Positions 56,399 through 64,000 of a stretch of 64,000 nucleotides of DNA are shown in pieces. A program made the translations under genes and the position numbers. The stretch comes from Herbinix hemicellulosilytica (GTDB lineage Bacteria > Bacillota > Clostridia > Lachnospirales > Lachnospiraceae), in the NCBI RefSeq assembly GCF_002904165.1, contig NZ_CVTD020000023.1:86280-150279 (forward strand), written 5' to 3'. The notes beneath the pieces were generated by a model, which saw only the letters and a program-made list of their open reading frames with translations, searched no databases and was not told the DNA's origin. Within the stretch, counting starts at the first letter, position 1. The number at the start of each line of letters is the position of its first letter.

Positions 56399-56427
56399 GT
56401 TTAATTTTATCTTTTAATTTTTATTAA

Positions 56428-56802
56428 TTACTTAAGAGTAACTTTAGCGCCTTCAGCTTCAAGTTTAGCCTTAATTTCTTCAGCTTCTGCCTTGCTTGCG
56501 CCTTCCTTAACCATCTTAGGAGCTCCGTCTACGAGATCCTTAGCTTCTTTTAAGCCCAGACCGGTAAGGTCACGAACAACTTTGATTACCTTAACCTTGT
56601 TAGGACCAGCTTCGGTTAACTCAACGTTAAACTCGGTCTTCTCTTCAGCATCTGCAGCAGCTGCTGCGCCTGCTCCTGCTGCTGCAACTACAACACCTGC
56701 TGCAGCGGATACGCCAAATTCCTCTTCACATGCTTTTACTAATTCATTTAATTCTAATACACTGAGCTTTTTAATCTCATCTATAAATTCCTGAACTGTC
56801 AT
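56428..56802 (-). CDS. rplL: 50S ribosomal protein L7/L12
   Basis: The product is 124 aa. N-terminal dimerisation helices ([20 protein letters not shown]), alanine-rich hinge (about 35-52), and C-terminal factor-binding domain ([20 protein letters not shown]). Multi-copy stalk protein. SD GGAGG. 91 nt after rplJ. Confidence 0.97.
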   Translation of the reverse strand: MTVQEFIDEIKKLSVLELNELVKACEEEFGVSAAAGVVVAAAGAGAAAAADAEEKTEFNVELTEAGPNKVKVIKVVRDLTGLGLKEAKDLVDGAPKMVKEGASKAEAEEIKAKLEAEGAKVTLK

Positions 56803-56893
56803 TTCAATACCTCCATATCATTTTTAGTTTCTTTTAATATTTACTGGTTATTTATTAATATTTACTTATTAAATAATGTAATGGTAATTTATG

Positions 56894-57388
56894 CTATGCA
56901 GCATTTTCGGATTTCTCTGCAATCTGTTTAAGCACTCTTGCAAAGTTCGCAATAGGTGACTTCAGGCTGCCAAGAAGTCTGGAAAGAAGAACTTCTCTGG
57001 AAGGAATGGTAGCAATAACTTTGATGCCATCTTTATCATAGTAAGTACCTTCCACTACACCAGACTTAAACTCCAATTTAGGCATTTTCTTAGCCATATC
57101 ATTGATAACTCTGGCAGGAGCTGTTGCATCTTCAAAACCGAAAGCTATTGCTGTCGGACCTTGCAGATCCTTTGACAATGCTTCAAATGCGGTTCCTTTA
57201 AATGCAAAGTTCAGCATTGTATTCTTATATACCTTATATACAACACCGGCTTCTCTCAGCTTTTTACGAAGCTCAGTGTCTTCTGCAACAGTAAGTCCGC
57301 GATAGTCTACCAACACTGCTGCTGATGCCTTTTCGACATAACCTTTGATTTCCTCAACTATAGACTGCTTTTGATCTAACTTAGCCAC
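56894..57388 (-). CDS. rplJ: 50S ribosomal protein L10
   Basis: The product is 164 aa from GTG 8 nt after AAAGGAGG; the frame runs 21 codons further upstream without an SD. AKLDQKQSIVEEIKGYVEKA, VLVDYRGLTVAEDTELRKKL, then the C-terminal L12-binding helix. Stalk base; with L12 it represses its own mRNA through the leader upstream. Confidence 0.96.
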   Translation of the reverse strand: MAKLDQKQSIVEEIKGYVEKASAAVLVDYRGLTVAEDTELRKKLREAGVVYKVYKNTMLNFAFKGTAFEALSKDLQGPTAIAFGFEDATAPARVINDMAKKMPKLEFKSGVVEGTYYDKDGIKVIATIPSREVLLSRLLGSLKSPIANFARVLKQIAEKSENAA

Positions 57389-57478
57389 TAGGTACACCTC
57401 CTTTAATATTTCGTCGCAGGTCTTTATTGTACCGAAACTATCGGGAAACATCGGCTAAATTGCAAATGTTTATTCATA

Positions 57479-57513
57479 ATAAAAACCTCTTTCTGCCAAA
57501 GCAAAAAGAGGTT
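57479..57513 (-). terminator. Attenuator of the L10 leader
   Basis: AACCTCTTT / AAAGAGGTT (57505-57513 with 57484-57492), 9 perfect pairs and a 12-nt loop, then TTTTATT in minus sense. It lies between the leader and rplJ, where the L10 leader attenuator is known in Bacillota. Confidence 0.75.
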
Positions 57514-57600
57514 AATTTCAATCACGAATAACCAACTTTCCCTCGGTAGGCGGTATTACCTTACGCCTTACGGCACCTACTGTCTTCGGCAGTTAATATT
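57514..57600 (-). ncRNA. Ribosomal protein L10 leader
   Basis: The minus strand carries the hallmark segments CCGAAGACAGTAGGTGCC (57580-57597) and CCGCCTACCGAGGGAAAG (57535-57552), which pair as in the L10(L12)4-binding leader (Rfam L10_leader). It begins about 20 nt after the promoter -10. When the L10-L12 complex binds, the downstream attenuator is expected to form. Confidence 0.85.
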
Positions 57601-57622
57601 TATCTAATAATATTGCAGAGGC

Positions 57623-57652
57623 ATTATAACACGACCGTTACCGTCATGTCAA
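57623..57652 (-). promoter_or_regulatory. Near-consensus promoter of rplJL
   Basis: On the minus strand: TTGACA (57647-57652), 18-nt spacer, TGT then TATAAT (57623-57628). It splits rplKA from rplJL. Confidence 0.8.
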
Positions 57653-57669
57653 CATACTTATGCAATTTA

Positions 57670-58362
57670 TTAACTCAATTTTGCAGTATTCAGTTTTACT
57701 CCGGGACCCATTGTAGAAGCAAGTGTTACACTTCTTAAATATTGGCCCTTTGCTGCTGCAGGTTTTGCTTTAATTATAGCTCCGATTAATGTCTCGAAGT
57801 TTTCTACAAGCTGTTCCTCAGTAAAGGATGCTTTTCCGATAGGAACGTGAATAATGTTTGTCTTGTCCAATCTATATTCGATTTTACCTGCTTTAATATC
57901 TTTAACAGCCTTGGCAACATCCATTGTAACTGTTCCTGCTTTAGGGTTAGGCATTAAGCCCTTAGGTCCGAGTACACGTCCCAGACGTCCTACTACACCC
58001 ATCATATCCGGAGTAGCAACTACAACGTCAAAATCAAGCCAACCGTCGTTCTGAATCTTGGGAACAAGTTCTTCTCCGCCTACATAATCGGCGCCGGCTG
58101 CTTCTGCTTCTGCCAATTTGTCGCCTTTAGCGAATACAAGCACCCGTACTGTTTTACCTGTTCCGTGAGGCAGAACTACCGCTCCACGAACCTGTTGATC
58201 GGCATGACGTCCGTCTACACCAAGGCGAATGTGCGCTTCTATTGTTTCATCAAATTTTGCAACTGCCATCTTTTTTACTAAGCTTACTGCTTCAGCTACA
58301 TCATATTGAGCGGTTTTGTCAAATAATTTTGCAGCATTAAGATATCTTTTTCCTCTTTTCAT
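57670..58362 (-). CDS. rplA: 50S ribosomal protein L1
   Basis: The product is 230 aa. [60 protein letters not shown]: canonical L1. L1 binds the 23S stalk and, in other bacteria, its own mRNA as repressor. SD AGGAGG 8 nt before ATG, directly after an L1-site-like stem-loop. Confidence 0.97.
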   Translation of the reverse strand: MKRGKRYLNAAKLFDKTAQYDVAEAVSLVKKMAVAKFDETIEAHIRLGVDGRHADQQVRGAVVLPHGTGKTVRVLVFAKGDKLAEAEAAGADYVGGEELVPKIQNDGWLDFDVVVATPDMMGVVGRLGRVLGPKGLMPNPKAGTVTMDVAKAVKDIKAGKIEYRLDKTNIIHVPIGKASFTEEQLVENFETLIGAIIKAKPAAAKGQYLRSVTLASTMGPGVKLNTAKLS

Positions 58363-58377
58363 TCTATAAACCTCCTA

Positions 58378-58435
58378 GTGGTAATATCGGAAGAAAACGG
58401 CGGATTGTAAAATCACGCCATGCATGTCCTCCCAC
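58378..58435 (-). promoter_or_regulatory. Candidate L1-binding site before rplA
   Basis: Minus strand: GTGGGAGG (58428-58435) and TACCAC (58378-58383) enclose a stem-loop. GTGG pairs with CCAC, then an asymmetric loop (GA against GATATTA), then GG(A) with (T)CC and an inner GGCG / CGCC. This is the two-helix, asymmetric-loop plan of the L1 site in 23S rRNA and in E. coli rplK mRNA. It ends next to the rplA SD. Confidence 0.5.
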
Positions 58436-58436
58436 A

Positions 58437-58485
58437 TTAACAGATCTGTTAACGTATAATCCGTTTTTAAGTGTTCGGAATTATA
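58437..58485 (-). promoter_or_regulatory. Palindrome and hairpin in the rplK-rplA spacer
   Basis: TTAACAGATCTGTTAA (58437-58452) is a perfect 16-bp palindrome. Beside it, TATAATtCCG / CGGATTATA (58455-58485) forms a 9-bp stem with one bulge. Function unknown; no T run follows. Confidence 0.45.
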
Positions 58486-58500
58486 CCCTTATATTCTCTA

Positions 58501-58929
58501 TTAGTCTTCTTCTACAGTTATGCCCATGCTTCTTGCTGTTCCTGCTATCATGCTCATAGCAGCTTCGATACTTGCGGCATTAAGATCCGGCATCTTCAAT
58601 TCTGCAATCTTGCGAAGTTCAGACTTTTTGATGGAACCGACTTTAACCTTATTCGGAGCGCCAGATCCTGATTTCAGGTTCAGTGCCTTCTTTAACAATA
58701 CCGCAGCCGGGGGTGTCTTTGTAATGAAGCTAAAGCTTCTGTCTGCATATACCGTAATAATTACGGGAATTATCATACCGTCCTGATCAGCTGTTCTTGC
58801 GTTAAATTCTTTTGTAAACTGAACAATGTTCAAACCGTGTTGACCAAGTGCCGGTCCTACCGGGGGTGCCGGTGTTGCCTTTCCGGCGGGAATTTGTAAT
58901 TTAATATAACCTATAACCTTTTTAGCCAT
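58501..58929 (-). CDS. rplK: 50S ribosomal protein L11
   Basis: The product is 142 aa. [41 protein letters not shown]-terminal rRNA-binding domain with [20 protein letters not shown]. Forms the GTPase-associated centre. SD AGGAGG. Confidence 0.97.
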   Translation of the reverse strand: MAKKVIGYIKLQIPAGKATPAPPVGPALGQHGLNIVQFTKEFNARTADQDGMIIPVIITVYADRSFSFITKTPPAAVLLKKALNLKSGSGAPNKVKVGSIKKSELRKIAELKMPDLNAASIEAAMSMIAGTARSMGITVEED

Positions 58930-58950
58930 TTTGTTTTACCTCCTGATATT

Positions 58951-58978
58951 GTGGTATTTGCGGGGATTTCCCTCCCAC
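58951..58978 (-). promoter_or_regulatory. Candidate L1-binding site before rplK
   Basis: Minus strand: GTGGGAGG (58971-58978) ... TACCAC (58951-58956). GTGG / CCAC outer helix, GA opposite CGCAAATA, then GGG / CCC with an AAAT loop. Same plan as the site before rplA. This position, just before the rplK SD, is where L1 represses the L11-L1 operon in E. coli. Confidence 0.6.
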
Positions 58979-59044
58979 GTTGAAACACGTAAATCACTGC
59001 GTTTTCATACATTTGCACAGGTATACGGCTTATATACCCAATCG

Positions 59045-59566
59045 TTATTTTTTTATCTTCACATCACTGAAGCTGATTTCTACCGGAGTTTCACGTCCAA
59101 ACAGATCTACGCTGATTGTAACCGTCTGTTTATTAAGATTTATTTGCTTAATAACACCGGTTGTGTTTTCCCATACACCGTTTACTATGGTAACGGTATC
59201 GCCAACCTCAAAGTCAACAACAATATCGTCGGTCTTGATACCCATGGCGCGCATCTCTGCTTCAGTGAGCGGAACCGGTTGTTTGGAATCCGGGCCTACA
59301 AAACCCGTAACGCCTCTGGTATTGCGAACAACATACCATACGTCGTCATTCATTACCATATGAATGAGAACATAGCCCGGGAACATTTTCTTTTGTACAC
59401 GTTTTTTCACACCGTTTTTTACTTCAATGACTTCCTGCATGGGAACAGATACTTCCAAAATCTGATCATGCAGTTTTCTGTTTTCAATCATTTTTTCAAT
59501 GTTCGCTTTTACTTTGTTTTCATATCCCGAGTAAGTGTGAACAACGTACCAATGCGCTTCCGCCAT
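59045..59566 (-). CDS. nusG: Transcription termination/antitermination protein NusG
   Basis: The product is 173 aa. NGN domain (1-115, WYVVHTYSGYENKVKANIEK, FPGYVLIHMVMNDDVWYVVR), then a KOW domain (about 122-170, FEVGDTVTIVNGVWENTTGV). Binds RNA polymerase and couples it to the ribosome. SD AAAGGTGAG. 10 nt after secE. Confidence 0.97.
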   Translation of the reverse strand: MAEAHWYVVHTYSGYENKVKANIEKMIENRKLHDQILEVSVPMQEVIEVKNGVKKRVQKKMFPGYVLIHMVMNDDVWYVVRNTRGVTGFVGPDSKQPVPLTEAEMRAMGIKTDDIVVDFEVGDTVTIVNGVWENTTGVIKQINLNKQTVTISVDLFGRETPVEISFSDVKIKK

Positions 59567-59576
59567 ACTCTCACCT

Positions 59577-59792
59577 TTATCCTAATATAAAACCAATTCC
59601 GACTTCAATAACATAGTCCAGTAGATAAATAATTATACCCAAAAGAAGCGTAACGATAACAACAGCTATCGTCTGTTTAGTAAGAGTCTCTTTACCTGGC
59701 CAGACTATTTTCTTAAACTCGGACTTGACACTCTTAAACCAGCTCTTCTTTGACGCTTTTTCAGCTACAACGTTACCGGTAGTTTCACTCAT
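59577..59792 (-). CDS. secE: Preprotein translocase subunit SecE
   Basis: The product is 71 aa. Cytoplasmic amphipathic helix with the SecE motif WFKSVKSEFKKIVWPGKETL (18-37) and one membrane helix (about 43-68). SD AAAGGAAAG. Between rpmG and nusG, the universal order. Confidence 0.95.
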   Translation of the reverse strand: MSETTGNVVAEKASKKSWFKSVKSEFKKIVWPGKETLTKQTIAVVIVTLLLGIIIYLLDYVIEVGIGFILG

Positions 59793-59817
59793 TTCTTCAC
59801 TTTCCTTTCAGATATAA

Positions 59818-59967
59818 TTATTTGGTTTCTCTGTGCAATGTATGAGTTCTGCAGAATTTACAATACTTTTTTGTTTCCATTCTGTCCGGATGTAATTTCT
59901 TTTCTTTGGTTGTGTTGTAATTGCGTTGCTTACATTCCGTACATGCTAATGTTATTTTTACGCGCAC
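59818..59967 (-). CDS. rpmG: 50S ribosomal protein L33
   Basis: The product is 49 aa from GTG, 6 nt after [25 protein letters not shown] and ending [13 protein letters not shown]. The zinc form, with C9, C12, C36 and C39. First gene of rpmG-secE-nusG. Confidence 0.96.
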   Translation of the reverse strand: MRVKITLACTECKQRNYNTTKEKKLHPDRMETKKYCKFCRTHTLHRETK

Positions 59968-59997
59968 AATTTCCACCTCCGATTTCTCTTGCAGCGC

Positions 59998-60033
59998 TTA
60001 CATTCGCTTAACTAAAGAAGACTTTTTAGGCAT
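59998..60033 (-). other. Possible 11-codon leader peptide upstream of rpmG
   Basis: ATG with AGAGGT 9 nt upstream opens a frame MPKKSSLVKRM ending in TAA, 30 nt before the rpmG start. It begins shortly after the predicted transcription start. It may be chance; basic leader peptides before translation genes occur, but no attenuator hairpin is clear. Confidence 0.25.
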
Positions 60034-60062
60034 AAAAAAAAGACCTCTTTCTTTGCCCTATT

Positions 60063-60091
60063 ACTATATCACATAAGGGAATTTCAGTCAA
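60063..60091 (-). promoter_or_regulatory. SigA-type promoter of rpmG-secE-nusG
   Basis: On the minus strand: TTGACT (60086-60091), 17-nt spacer, TGA then TATAGT (60063-60068). About 90 nt before rpmG. Confidence 0.75.
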
Positions 60092-60136
60092 CATTTTTTT
60101 TACAAATTAACGCAGTCGGCCGGAAGATTAATTTGG

Positions 60137-60175
60137 TAAAAGGGATATAGATATCCGAAATTATATCTATATCCC
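60137..60175 (-). terminator. Intrinsic terminator of the subtilase gene
   Basis: GGGATATAGATAT / ATATCTATATCCC (60163-60175 with 60142-60154), 13 perfect pairs and an 8-nt loop, then TTTT in minus sense; 7 nt past the subtilase stop. Confidence 0.8.
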
Positions 60176-60181
60176 CACACA

Positions 60182-62419
60182 TTAGTTTCTATTCTTTTTT
60201 ACAATGATCTTGCATACCGCTTTATGGCCGTTACTGGTTCTTGCTGTTATCAGAGCCGTTCCTTCCCTTAAAGCTGTTATATTTCCGTTTTTATTTATTA
60301 CGGCAATCCGTTCGTCGGAACTGGTGTAAGTTACGACATCCGTTGTATTTGCAGGCTTAACAAAAGCCCTCAAAACATATTTTTCCCCGATGTTCATAAT
60401 TTTTTCTGTCCGGGTAAATTTTACTTCTTCTGATACTATGGTTTTTACGTTGATTACATTAACCGTCTGATTTCCCCGGTAATCAATGGCATATATGGTA
60501 TAATAACCGTCTTTCTTTACTTTAAATGAAGCTTTATTATCTTTTAATTTAATTTCTGTCCCCGAACCTGCCGGCAAAAATTCCTCGGCTTTTCTTTTAC
60601 CCGACATATACTTAACTCTTTTTACACCGCTTTGACCGTCCTTTACCTTAACAGTTATTGTTCTGCTTTTATAATCGTCGGCTACCGTATAGCCTGCCGA
60701 TATCGTCGGGGGAGTCAGGTCATCCTCTACATTATATATCGCCACATTTTCATTTCCTGCATAATCGCTGACATAAAAGGTGTATGTTCCCGCTTTGGCC
60801 ATTTTAACCTGCCCGTTTTCTGTCCTTAAACCTATAGTGCCTCGTCCGAATTCCTCTATAGTTTTTTCTCCCGGAAGCCAGCGAATAACACGTATCCCTG
60901 ATCCGCCTTCATCCTCTGCTTTGACAGACACCAAAAAACTTTCTTTATTATATTCGGTTTTCAGATTTATAGCCGGGGCTATGTAATCCCTTTGGGCATT
61001 TTTAATATTTAAAACTGCTGCGTATGCACTCGGTATCCCGGGTTTTTTAATAAAGTCACTTAATCCCGCAATCGGTTTTAAACAGTTTATAATAACATTT
61101 TTCACTGCCTGCGGATACAAGTTCTCATCATAGGAATACAATAAAGCAGCAACAGCGCTTACCTGAGGGGCAGCCATGGAAGAGCCGCTTAATGTTTGAT
61201 ATGTTCCTACAACCGTACTTAATATATCGGTGCCGGGAGCCGCCAAATCTATCGTCGTTTTCCCGTAATTGGACTGCTTTGTCATATTGCCGTTGGCATC
61301 TATAAATGTAACCGATATAAGATTATCCAGTTGGAAGTTGGCTGGGTAAATCGGTTTGGTATCATTATCCGATCCCGAATTGCCTGCTGCTGCCACAAAA
61401 AGCATATCGGATTCTTTTATAACTTCTTCCAGAGCCGGCGAATACTGTCCGGTCCCCCAGCTGATATTGCATATATCGGCCCCCATCATTGTGGCATACT
61501 TAATGGCTTCTATGGCATCCGAGATGCTTCCGCTCCCCTGTTTTCCTCCGTTTATTTTCAGAATCATCAATTTTATATCAATGTTTGATGCTATGCCTGC
61601 TATACCGATTTTATTGTCTTTTACGGCACCTATGATACCGGCTATATGGGTTCCGTGGTCGTCATTATCGTTCGGGTCAGACAAGTTTAGTCCCAGCACT
61701 CTGTTATAACGGTAATGACATACACTGGCATCGTCATTGTAAAAATCCCATCCGTATACGTCATCGATATATCCGTTATTGTCATTATCAATTCCGTCAT
61801 CGGGAATTTCATTTTCGTTAATCCATATATTGTCTTTAAGATCGGGATGGTTATAGTCTACTCCCGTATCGATAATTGCTACAACAACTCTTTTTGGGCG
61901 GGCATTTTCCTGTTCCATATGAAGCCATGCCTCAGCCACATCCATGTCTATATCCGGAGTGACAGATACCTCTCTTAATGAGCCGGACAAAAACATCGAA
62001 TAATATCCGGGATTATGAATTGCCCATTGGGTTTTGGCATAAGTATCGTCTGATACCTGCATTAATTGAATACTGCCGTCCTGTTGAACAATCTTTACCG
62101 AAGGATGCTTATCAAGATAGCCTTTTATATCCTCATATTTCCCTTTATCATTAACAGAAACCAGGGCATAATCTCCTATATGTCTTTTAACTTCAACAAA
62201 ATCTCTGATTTCTTTTAAAATTTCATCCAAGTGGTGCTTATCTATTTCATCTTGAAAAAACACAATAAGATCTCTGTCATCATCTTTTGACAGCTTTTCA
62301 TTTCCGCCATATATCAGTTTGCTATACTTTGAAAATGAAAACGTTATTGTGATGATAGTAAGCAATTGTATAATTACAAGACTAAAAATCAATCTGAAAT
62401 TTTTCTTCTCTATTGCCAT
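60182..62419 (-). CDS. S8 (subtilisin-like) serine protease with Ig-like C-terminal domains
   Basis: The product is 745 aa from ATG; a TTG twelve codons upstream lacks SD spacing. Membrane/signal segment (about 8-30), propeptide-like region (about 45-125), and an S8 catalytic domain (about 150-440) with D184 (IIDTGVDYNHPD), H255 (DDHGTHIAG), oxyanion N347 (AAGNS) and S414 (GSSMAAP). Then beta-sandwich repeats with YTFYVSDYAGNENVA and YYTIYAIDYRGNQTV (about 480-660) and a Big_2 domain (about 670-745, VTYTSSDERIAVINKNGNIT). Probably secreted or membrane-tethered. Divergent from the AraC-type gene; no link to the ribosomal genes beside it. Confidence 0.9.
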   Translation of the reverse strand: MAIEKKNFRLIFSLVIIQLLTIITITFSFSKYSKLIYGGNEKLSKDDDRDLIVFFQDEIDKHHLDEILKEIRDFVEVKRHIGDYALVSVNDKGKYEDIKGYLDKHPSVKIVQQDGSIQLMQVSDDTYAKTQWAIHNPGYYSMFLSGSLREVSVTPDIDMDVAEAWLHMEQENARPKRVVVAIIDTGVDYNHPDLKDNIWINENEIPDDGIDNDNNGYIDDVYGWDFYNDDASVCHYRYNRVLGLNLSDPNDNDDHGTHIAGIIGAVKDNKIGIAGIASNIDIKLMILKINGGKQGSGSISDAIEAIKYATMMGADICNISWGTGQYSPALEEVIKESDMLFVAAAGNSGSDNDTKPIYPANFQLDNLISVTFIDANGNMTKQSNYGKTTIDLAAPGTDILSTVVGTYQTLSGSSMAAPQVSAVAALLYSYDENLYPQAVKNVIINCLKPIAGLSDFIKKPGIPSAYAAVLNIKNAQRDYIAPAINLKTEYNKESFLVSVKAEDEGGSGIRVIRWLPGEKTIEEFGRGTIGLRTENGQVKMAKAGTYTFYVSDYAGNENVAIYNVEDDLTPPTISAGYTVADDYKSRTITVKVKDGQSGVKRVKYMSGKRKAEEFLPAGSGTEIKLKDNKASFKVKKDGYYTIYAIDYRGNQTVNVINVKTIVSEEVKFTRTEKIMNIGEKYVLRAFVKPANTTDVVTYTSSDERIAVINKNGNITALREGTALITARTSNGHKAVCKIIVKKNRN

Positions 62420-62603
62420 AATGTTTCCATCTTTCTGTTTGGCATATGATACCAACTTCTTTATTCCGTCTTTATAATATTCCCTTATCTTGGCATTTAT
62501 GTGGCAGAAATTTATCTTTTTTATTTATTATTTTGTTACATATTTTGACTATATTTTTAATTTATGTCCATATTTTGTACGTGCATTCATGCTTCATTAA
62601 TGA

Positions 62604-62609
62604 TATAAT
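62604..62609 (+). promoter_or_regulatory. Extended -10 promoter of the AraC-type gene
   Basis: TGA followed by a perfect TATAAT, about 50 nt before the start codon. The -35 is poor, as is common with extended -10 promoters. Confidence 0.45.
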
Positions 62610-62659
62610 ATTATAAAATATACATTTTTTTCGACAGCTTAAGGAGTGGAATAATACAT

Positions 62660-63922
62660 ATGCTTATTATTGATAAATATCATAACGATTTAAATAAAAA
62701 ATTCTGGGAAAGTCTTCATAGTGAAATGCTTAAGGCAAACGAAGATATTCCCATTACAGACCTTTTTTCTTATGTGGAAAGAAGTTTTGTCTTTTCATTG
62801 TTTTTTCGCGGTACCTCCCACAAAGAGCTGATTGTATTTAAAAATATATTAAATCTTAAAGATCTCGGTTATGTTATACAGTTTGAATTCATTCCAAAGG
62901 GAAAAACCAGCAATATGGATTTTGATATCGATGAATTGTCCTTATATTCCTTAATTAAAAAGGAACTTAAATGTGTTATATCCGCTGTCGGGCCTGTATT
63001 ACAAAATCAAATCAGTATTTTGATTACTGAAGGCCCCGACAAGTTGGCTCCGGGACTGGATACAAAATCCAGGATCATTTGTACCGCAAAAAAACTTCTT
63101 AACGCCATACAAAAAGAGTTTAATATAAAATTGATTGGAGGAATCGGCAGTGTGCAAAGCCTCCACTCAATTAATATATCTTTAATGGAAGCTCTTTCAT
63201 GTATGCATTACTGCAATCCGGGCGAAATTATCCATGTGCAGGATCTGGATAAATATAAAAACCACAGTTTTTACGAATATAAAGAGGCCGAAAAGCAAAT
63301 GATCAATGCAATTCGTCACAGAAAAGCGGACGCATACGACTATTTCAGTATTATTATGAACAGAATCAAACACTTAAGTGACGATGCCAAAAGGAATAAA
63401 ATTATAGAAATTCTTGTACTGGCAACCCATGCAGCCAGACTGGACAATTTTGAGGATGCAGATTATCATAATTATATATGCAATATAGATTCTTTGATGA
63501 AACTTGAAGGTGATCAGTTAATTGAATGGGCTTTTCAAAAGTTTGTGAAAATAACCGGATGTGTTAAATCTCAGAGTTCTATAGACTATTCCAATAAAGT
63601 CGTACAGGCCACAAAAGAATATCTTGAGGCTCACTATGCGGAAGAAATAACCCTTGAAGATGTCGCTGAATATGTAAATATCAGCCCACAATATTTCAGC
63701 AAACTTATTAAGAAAAATACCGGGTTTAATTTCATCGATTGGCTTTCTATTCTTCGGGTTAAAAAGGCAAAAGAGCTTTTAGCCAATACTAGCCTAACCG
63801 TTAAAGAGGTATGTTTTATGGTCGGCTATAAAGATCCTAATTATTTCAGCAGGATATTTAAGAAAAAAATCGGTATGACACCAAGCGAATATGTTAAGAA
63901 CATAAAAAAAATAACTTCATAA
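62660..63922 (+). CDS. AraC-family transcriptional regulator
   Basis: The product is 420 aa. A C-terminal double helix-turn-helix (about 320-415: LEDVAEYVNISPQYFSKLIK and VKEVCFMVGYKDPNYFSRIF, ending KKKIGMTPSEYVKN) is textbook AraC. The middle (about 130-230, KLIGGIGSVQSLHSINISLM, EALSCMHY) resembles the degenerate GGDEF-like region in YesN/CdaR-type regulators. There is no receiver domain and no sugar cupin. SD AAGGAGTGG 10 nt before ATG. Divergent from the subtilase gene, which it could control, though this is only a guess from position. Confidence 0.88.
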   Translation: MLIIDKYHNDLNKKFWESLHSEMLKANEDIPITDLFSYVERSFVFSLFFRGTSHKELIVFKNILNLKDLGYVIQFEFIPKGKTSNMDFDIDELSLYSLIKKELKCVISAVGPVLQNQISILITEGPDKLAPGLDTKSRIICTAKKLLNAIQKEFNIKLIGGIGSVQSLHSINISLMEALSCMHYCNPGEIIHVQDLDKYKNHSFYEYKEAEKQMINAIRHRKADAYDYFSIIMNRIKHLSDDAKRNKIIEILVLATHAARLDNFEDADYHNYICNIDSLMKLEGDQLIEWAFQKFVKITGCVKSQSSIDYSNKVVQATKEYLEAHYAEEITLEDVAEYVNISPQYFSKLIKKNTGFNFIDWLSILRVKKAKELLANTSLTVKEVCFMVGYKDPNYFSRIFKKKIGMTPSEYVKNIKKITS

Positions 63923-63958
63923 TTATAATTTTAATAAAGAAAGCTGTCACAAACTCCG

Positions 63959-63990
63959 GGGTCGCTGTATGTAGCGGACCCTATTTTTAG
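63959..63990 (+). terminator. Intrinsic terminator of the AraC-type gene
   Basis: GGGTCGCT (63959-63966) pairs with AGCG-G-ACCC (63973-63981, one bulged G), then TATTTTTAG. Confidence 0.75.
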
Positions 63991-64000
63991 TGGCTCTTTG

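Noticed and set aside
58931..59590. 219-codon plus-strand frame opposite nusG
   Set aside because: Shadow of nusG with low-complexity aromatic composition and no SD.
1..64000. tRNA or rRNA genes, CRISPR arrays, insertion sequences
   Set aside because: No cloverleaf/T-loop patterns, regular spaced repeats or transposase motifs were seen, including near secE where a tRNA-Trp is often found.

Overview
This is a low-GC, Gram-positive, motile anaerobe-type chromosome. The gene set, the energy-coupling-factor (ECF) transporter beside the alpha operon, the tandem FlgK paralogues and the L17 and RpoB/RpoC sequence quirks all point to Bacillota, class Clostridia, most likely a Lachnospiraceae relative of the Lachnoclostridium/Herbinix type. 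The family assignment is inference. No rRNA, tRNA, CRISPR array, transposase or prophage is visible. Nearly everything is transcribed leftwards (minus strand).

Layout from left to right. (1) 1-5120: tail of a flagellar operon, read flgM, flgN, flgK, a second flgK, flgL (cut by the window edge), behind overlapping housekeeping-type and sigma-28-type promoter elements. (2) 5.2-13.7 kb: S41 C-terminal processing protease, CdaR/PucR-type regulator, an orphan sugar-ABC ATPase of the MsmK/UgpC type, a YitT membrane protein, a divergent LytR-CpsA-Psr-like protein, an SDR oxidoreductase (plus strand), a 66-bp near-perfect palindromic repeat that forms the 3' end of an amidase gene, and a DUF2200 protein. 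(3) 14.2-20.1 kb: rplM-rpsI, mgtC-like, truA and the ECF module ecfT/ecfA2/ecfA1. (4) 20.1-37.2 kb: the alpha, spc and S10 ribosomal operons in the standard order with rpoA, infA, map, adk and secY, preceded by a promoter and a long structured leader before rpsJ. (5) 37.4-45.6 kb: an RlmI-like methyltransferase, an ECF sigma factor with a membrane-anchored putative anti-sigma factor, and a divergent envelope-stress operon (PspA, zinc-ribbon protein, TPM-domain protein, SPFH protein) matching Bacillus subtilis ydjFGHI. (6) 45.8-60.1 kb: phosphoglucomutase, rpoC, rpoB, rplL, rplJ, rplA, rplK, nusG, secE, rpmG. (7) 60.2-64 kb: a surface or secreted subtilase and, divergently, an AraC-type regulator.

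The core of the window is the transcription and translation machinery. It is broken at an unusual place. The str operon (rpsL, rpsG, fusA, tuf), expected between rpoC and rpsJ, is absent, and about 10 kb of stress, envelope and metabolic genes sits there instead. Regulatory structure is rich. Near-consensus promoters precede rplM, rpmJ, rpsJ, rpoB, rplJ and rpmG. There is an L10 leader with an intrinsic terminator, two L1-operator-like stem-loops (before rplK and before rplA), and many intercistronic hairpins, two of which enclose the stop codons of rpsD and rpsH. Start codons were moved inward wherever an upstream candidate codon overlapped the Shine-Dalgarno sequence.
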